The notes under the pieces: model-generated | What the model was told of the DNA's origin: nothing | Database searches by the model: none | The model's input: only the letters and a program-made list of their open reading frames with translations | Made by a program: the position numbers and the translations under genes | Origin: Byssochlamys sp. IMV 00236 | Taxonomy: Eukaryota; Ascomycota; Eurotiomycetes; Eurotiales; Thermoascaceae | Length of the DNA stretch: 64,000 nucleotides | Direction of reading: 5' to 3' | NCBI GenBank assembly: GCA_001931875.2 | Contig: MSJH02000842.1 | Location: 1 to 64,000, forward strand | Shown here: positions 62,582 through 64,000 of the stretch, in pieces | How the letters are laid out: every line of letters begins with the position of its first letter | How positions within the stretch are numbered: the first letter of the stretch is position 1

Positions 62582-64000
62582 CCCGATACTATTATTACCT
62601 AATAGCTATAATTAGTTTCTCTAGCTTCTTAGCCTATAGAGAATACTATACTAATTATATATAAGATTTAATAGAGCAGAAATCTATACTATCTTTCTTT
62701 ATCTCGAGCTTAATACTATTATCTAGAGAAATTAAATCTGACCGACCCCTAAGATTGTATTTATATCTTATTTACTTATTTATCTTAGCTATATAGAGGT
62801 AGAGATATTAAATCCTTTTTCGGTCGCTTAAAGTCTTAGATTTCGCTAATTTTTAATAATATATTATAATATATTTATAGATAGTTTAAAAATATAATCT
62901 TCTAGTATTTAATATTAACCTATAATTATCTATAATATTACGCTAATACTCTTTAAGTAGTTAGTAATATATTTAATATTTAGGGTTTTATTAATAAGAC
63001 CTTTTAACCTATATATTAGCCTAGTTAAAATTAATATTTTTTTTATTTTAGCTATAAGAAGGTCTACGGGTTTAAATACTAAGATATTATTATACTTAAT
63101 AGGATACTCTTATTCTATATAAGGCTTTTTAAAGATAAAGCTAATAACTATACTTTATTTAAGAAGTTAAGTATAAAGGAGTAATTTTAAGATTTATTTT
63201 ATAACTATTTCTCTATAGAGATTCTGTATATAATGCTATATATTATTATATTACCCTATATAGATAGATTAGATCCTTACCCCTATAGAGACTTACTTTA
63301 ATTTAAAGCTATTATTAGATTAAATATTAATAGAGTAAGTATTTAACATTATATAGACCTATTAATATATAAATACCTTAAATATTAACTTATTAAGTAG
63401 GCAGTTGCTATAATCTATACTATTAGTCTTTTTAACTAATATCTTAATATATCTATATAGTAATATAGCTAGCTCTCGTTATAGAATAAAACCTTCTTTA
63501 TATAATAATTTAGGGGCTATTTTTAATACTACTAAGCTAGTTTATAAGTAGTAAGAAGATTTTAATAAATAAGTCTAGAATTCTTAATTAATCTATATAA
63601 AATTCCTCTATAGTAGACTTAATCTTATTAAATTCCTTTTTTAAGCTTTTAAACTTCTTAGCTAACTCTTTATTTCTATTAAATCTCTTAATATTTTTTT
63701 ACGCTTTATTAGCTATTTTTTATAGGCTAATAACTATAATATATCTTCGCTAATTATTTATTATAGAGTTACCTTTAGGTTAAGGAGAGAAATTAAGAAC
63801 TCTTTAACTTACCTCTATTACCTCTAAAGAATTCTCTAAATTATATATCTTCTATATAATTAATCTTAAAGTTGCTATTAGAATTATATAGTATTAGTTA
63901 TCTTTCTTATTATTATCTAGCTTAGCTTAAATCTTAGCTTTAGCTTTAGCTAATTGGCTTTTCTTTAATTCTTTATAATTAATCTACTTATTAGTAGCTA
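62582..64000. pseudogene. Unidentified moderately RIPed region at the window end
   Basis: About 1.4 kb, less depleted than the transposons (for example CTCGAG at 62703, CTGACCGACCCC at about 62738 and TTTCGGTCGC at 62818). Near 63640-63990 the - strand reads through RIP-type stops as a lysine-rich, coiled-coil-like stretch (KSLKKEFNKIKSTIEEFY around 63600-63655). On the + strand at about 63150-63270 a stretch such as LFLYRDSVYNAIYYYITLYR is fairly open. Neither matches a family I recognise. It may be a decayed gene or transposase and runs off the window. Confidence 0.4.

Noticed and set aside
62740..63300. DUF3435 or tyrosine-recombinase (Starship captain-like) remnant
   Set aside because: I considered it because of local readability, but no catalytic R-H-R-Y pattern could be placed.

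Overview
This window is a gene-poor, extremely AT-rich block from the nuclear genome of a filamentous ascomycete (Pezizomycotina-type); I cannot name the species. Three things point there. The sequence carries the signature of repeat-induced point mutation (RIP): CpA and TpG are almost absent and TpA is in large excess. Nearly all of it consists of dead Ty1/copia and Ty3/gypsy retrotransposons. The one intact gene has a short fungal-style intron and belongs to an HNH-endonuclease family. RIP turned CAA, CAG and TGG codons into stops and ATG into ATA, so conventional ORF finding is nearly blind here. The retrotransposon proteins can still be read by their order and motifs if TAA/TAG stops are tolerated.

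Layout, left to right. 1-1563: 3' half of a copia element (family C1, + strand). 1564-2100: integrase piece of a gypsy element (family GypA, copy 1, - strand). 2101-15287: a C1 insertion complex in GypA with 5-bp target duplication CTTTT. It contains a nearly complete C1, a second partial C1, a ~170-bp G+C-rich filler, and a 6.8-kb terminal-inverted-repeat DNA transposon (7685-14522) with a 10-bp target duplication. 15288-30760: the rest of GypA copy 1, split by a full-length C1 element (16897-22460) and a full-length, less mutated gypsy element (GypB copy 1, 23237-29191). 30761-31260: 5' end of a second GypB, into which GypA copy 1 had inserted. 31261-32118: unidentified RIPed DNA.

32118-33950: a G+C-normal island of about 1.8 kb holding one intact two-exon HNH nuclease gene (32575-33585) and, upstream, an orphan 11-codon candidate exon. 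33816-38398: a second copia family (C2, + strand, 131-bp LTRs, target duplication CTTCT). Its 5' LTR escaped RIP while its 3' LTR is saturated. 38404-39275: unidentified RIPed coding-like DNA. 39276-42779: part of a C1 element (- strand), then a 20-N assembly gap. 42800-53300: part of another C1 (- strand) interrupted by a complete GypA (copy 2, 43034-50543, target duplication ATTTA). 53301-53787: 3' end of a + strand C1. 53788-58780: an unidentified ~5-kb RIPed region containing a small inverted-repeat element. 58781-61840: fragments of C1, GypA and two GypB copies with three small inverted-repeat (MITE-like) elements. 61840-64000: unidentified RIPed DNA with another inverted-repeat element at 62153-62579.

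The window is best read as a stratigraphy of nested insertions. GypB copy 2 received GypA copy 1, which received C1 copies and GypB copy 1, and one C1 received the DNA transposon. Almost everything long enough and repeated was mutated by RIP, while sequences a few hundred bp long and the single-copy HNH gene were spared. I saw no rRNA, credible tRNA, CRISPR array or telomeric repeat.
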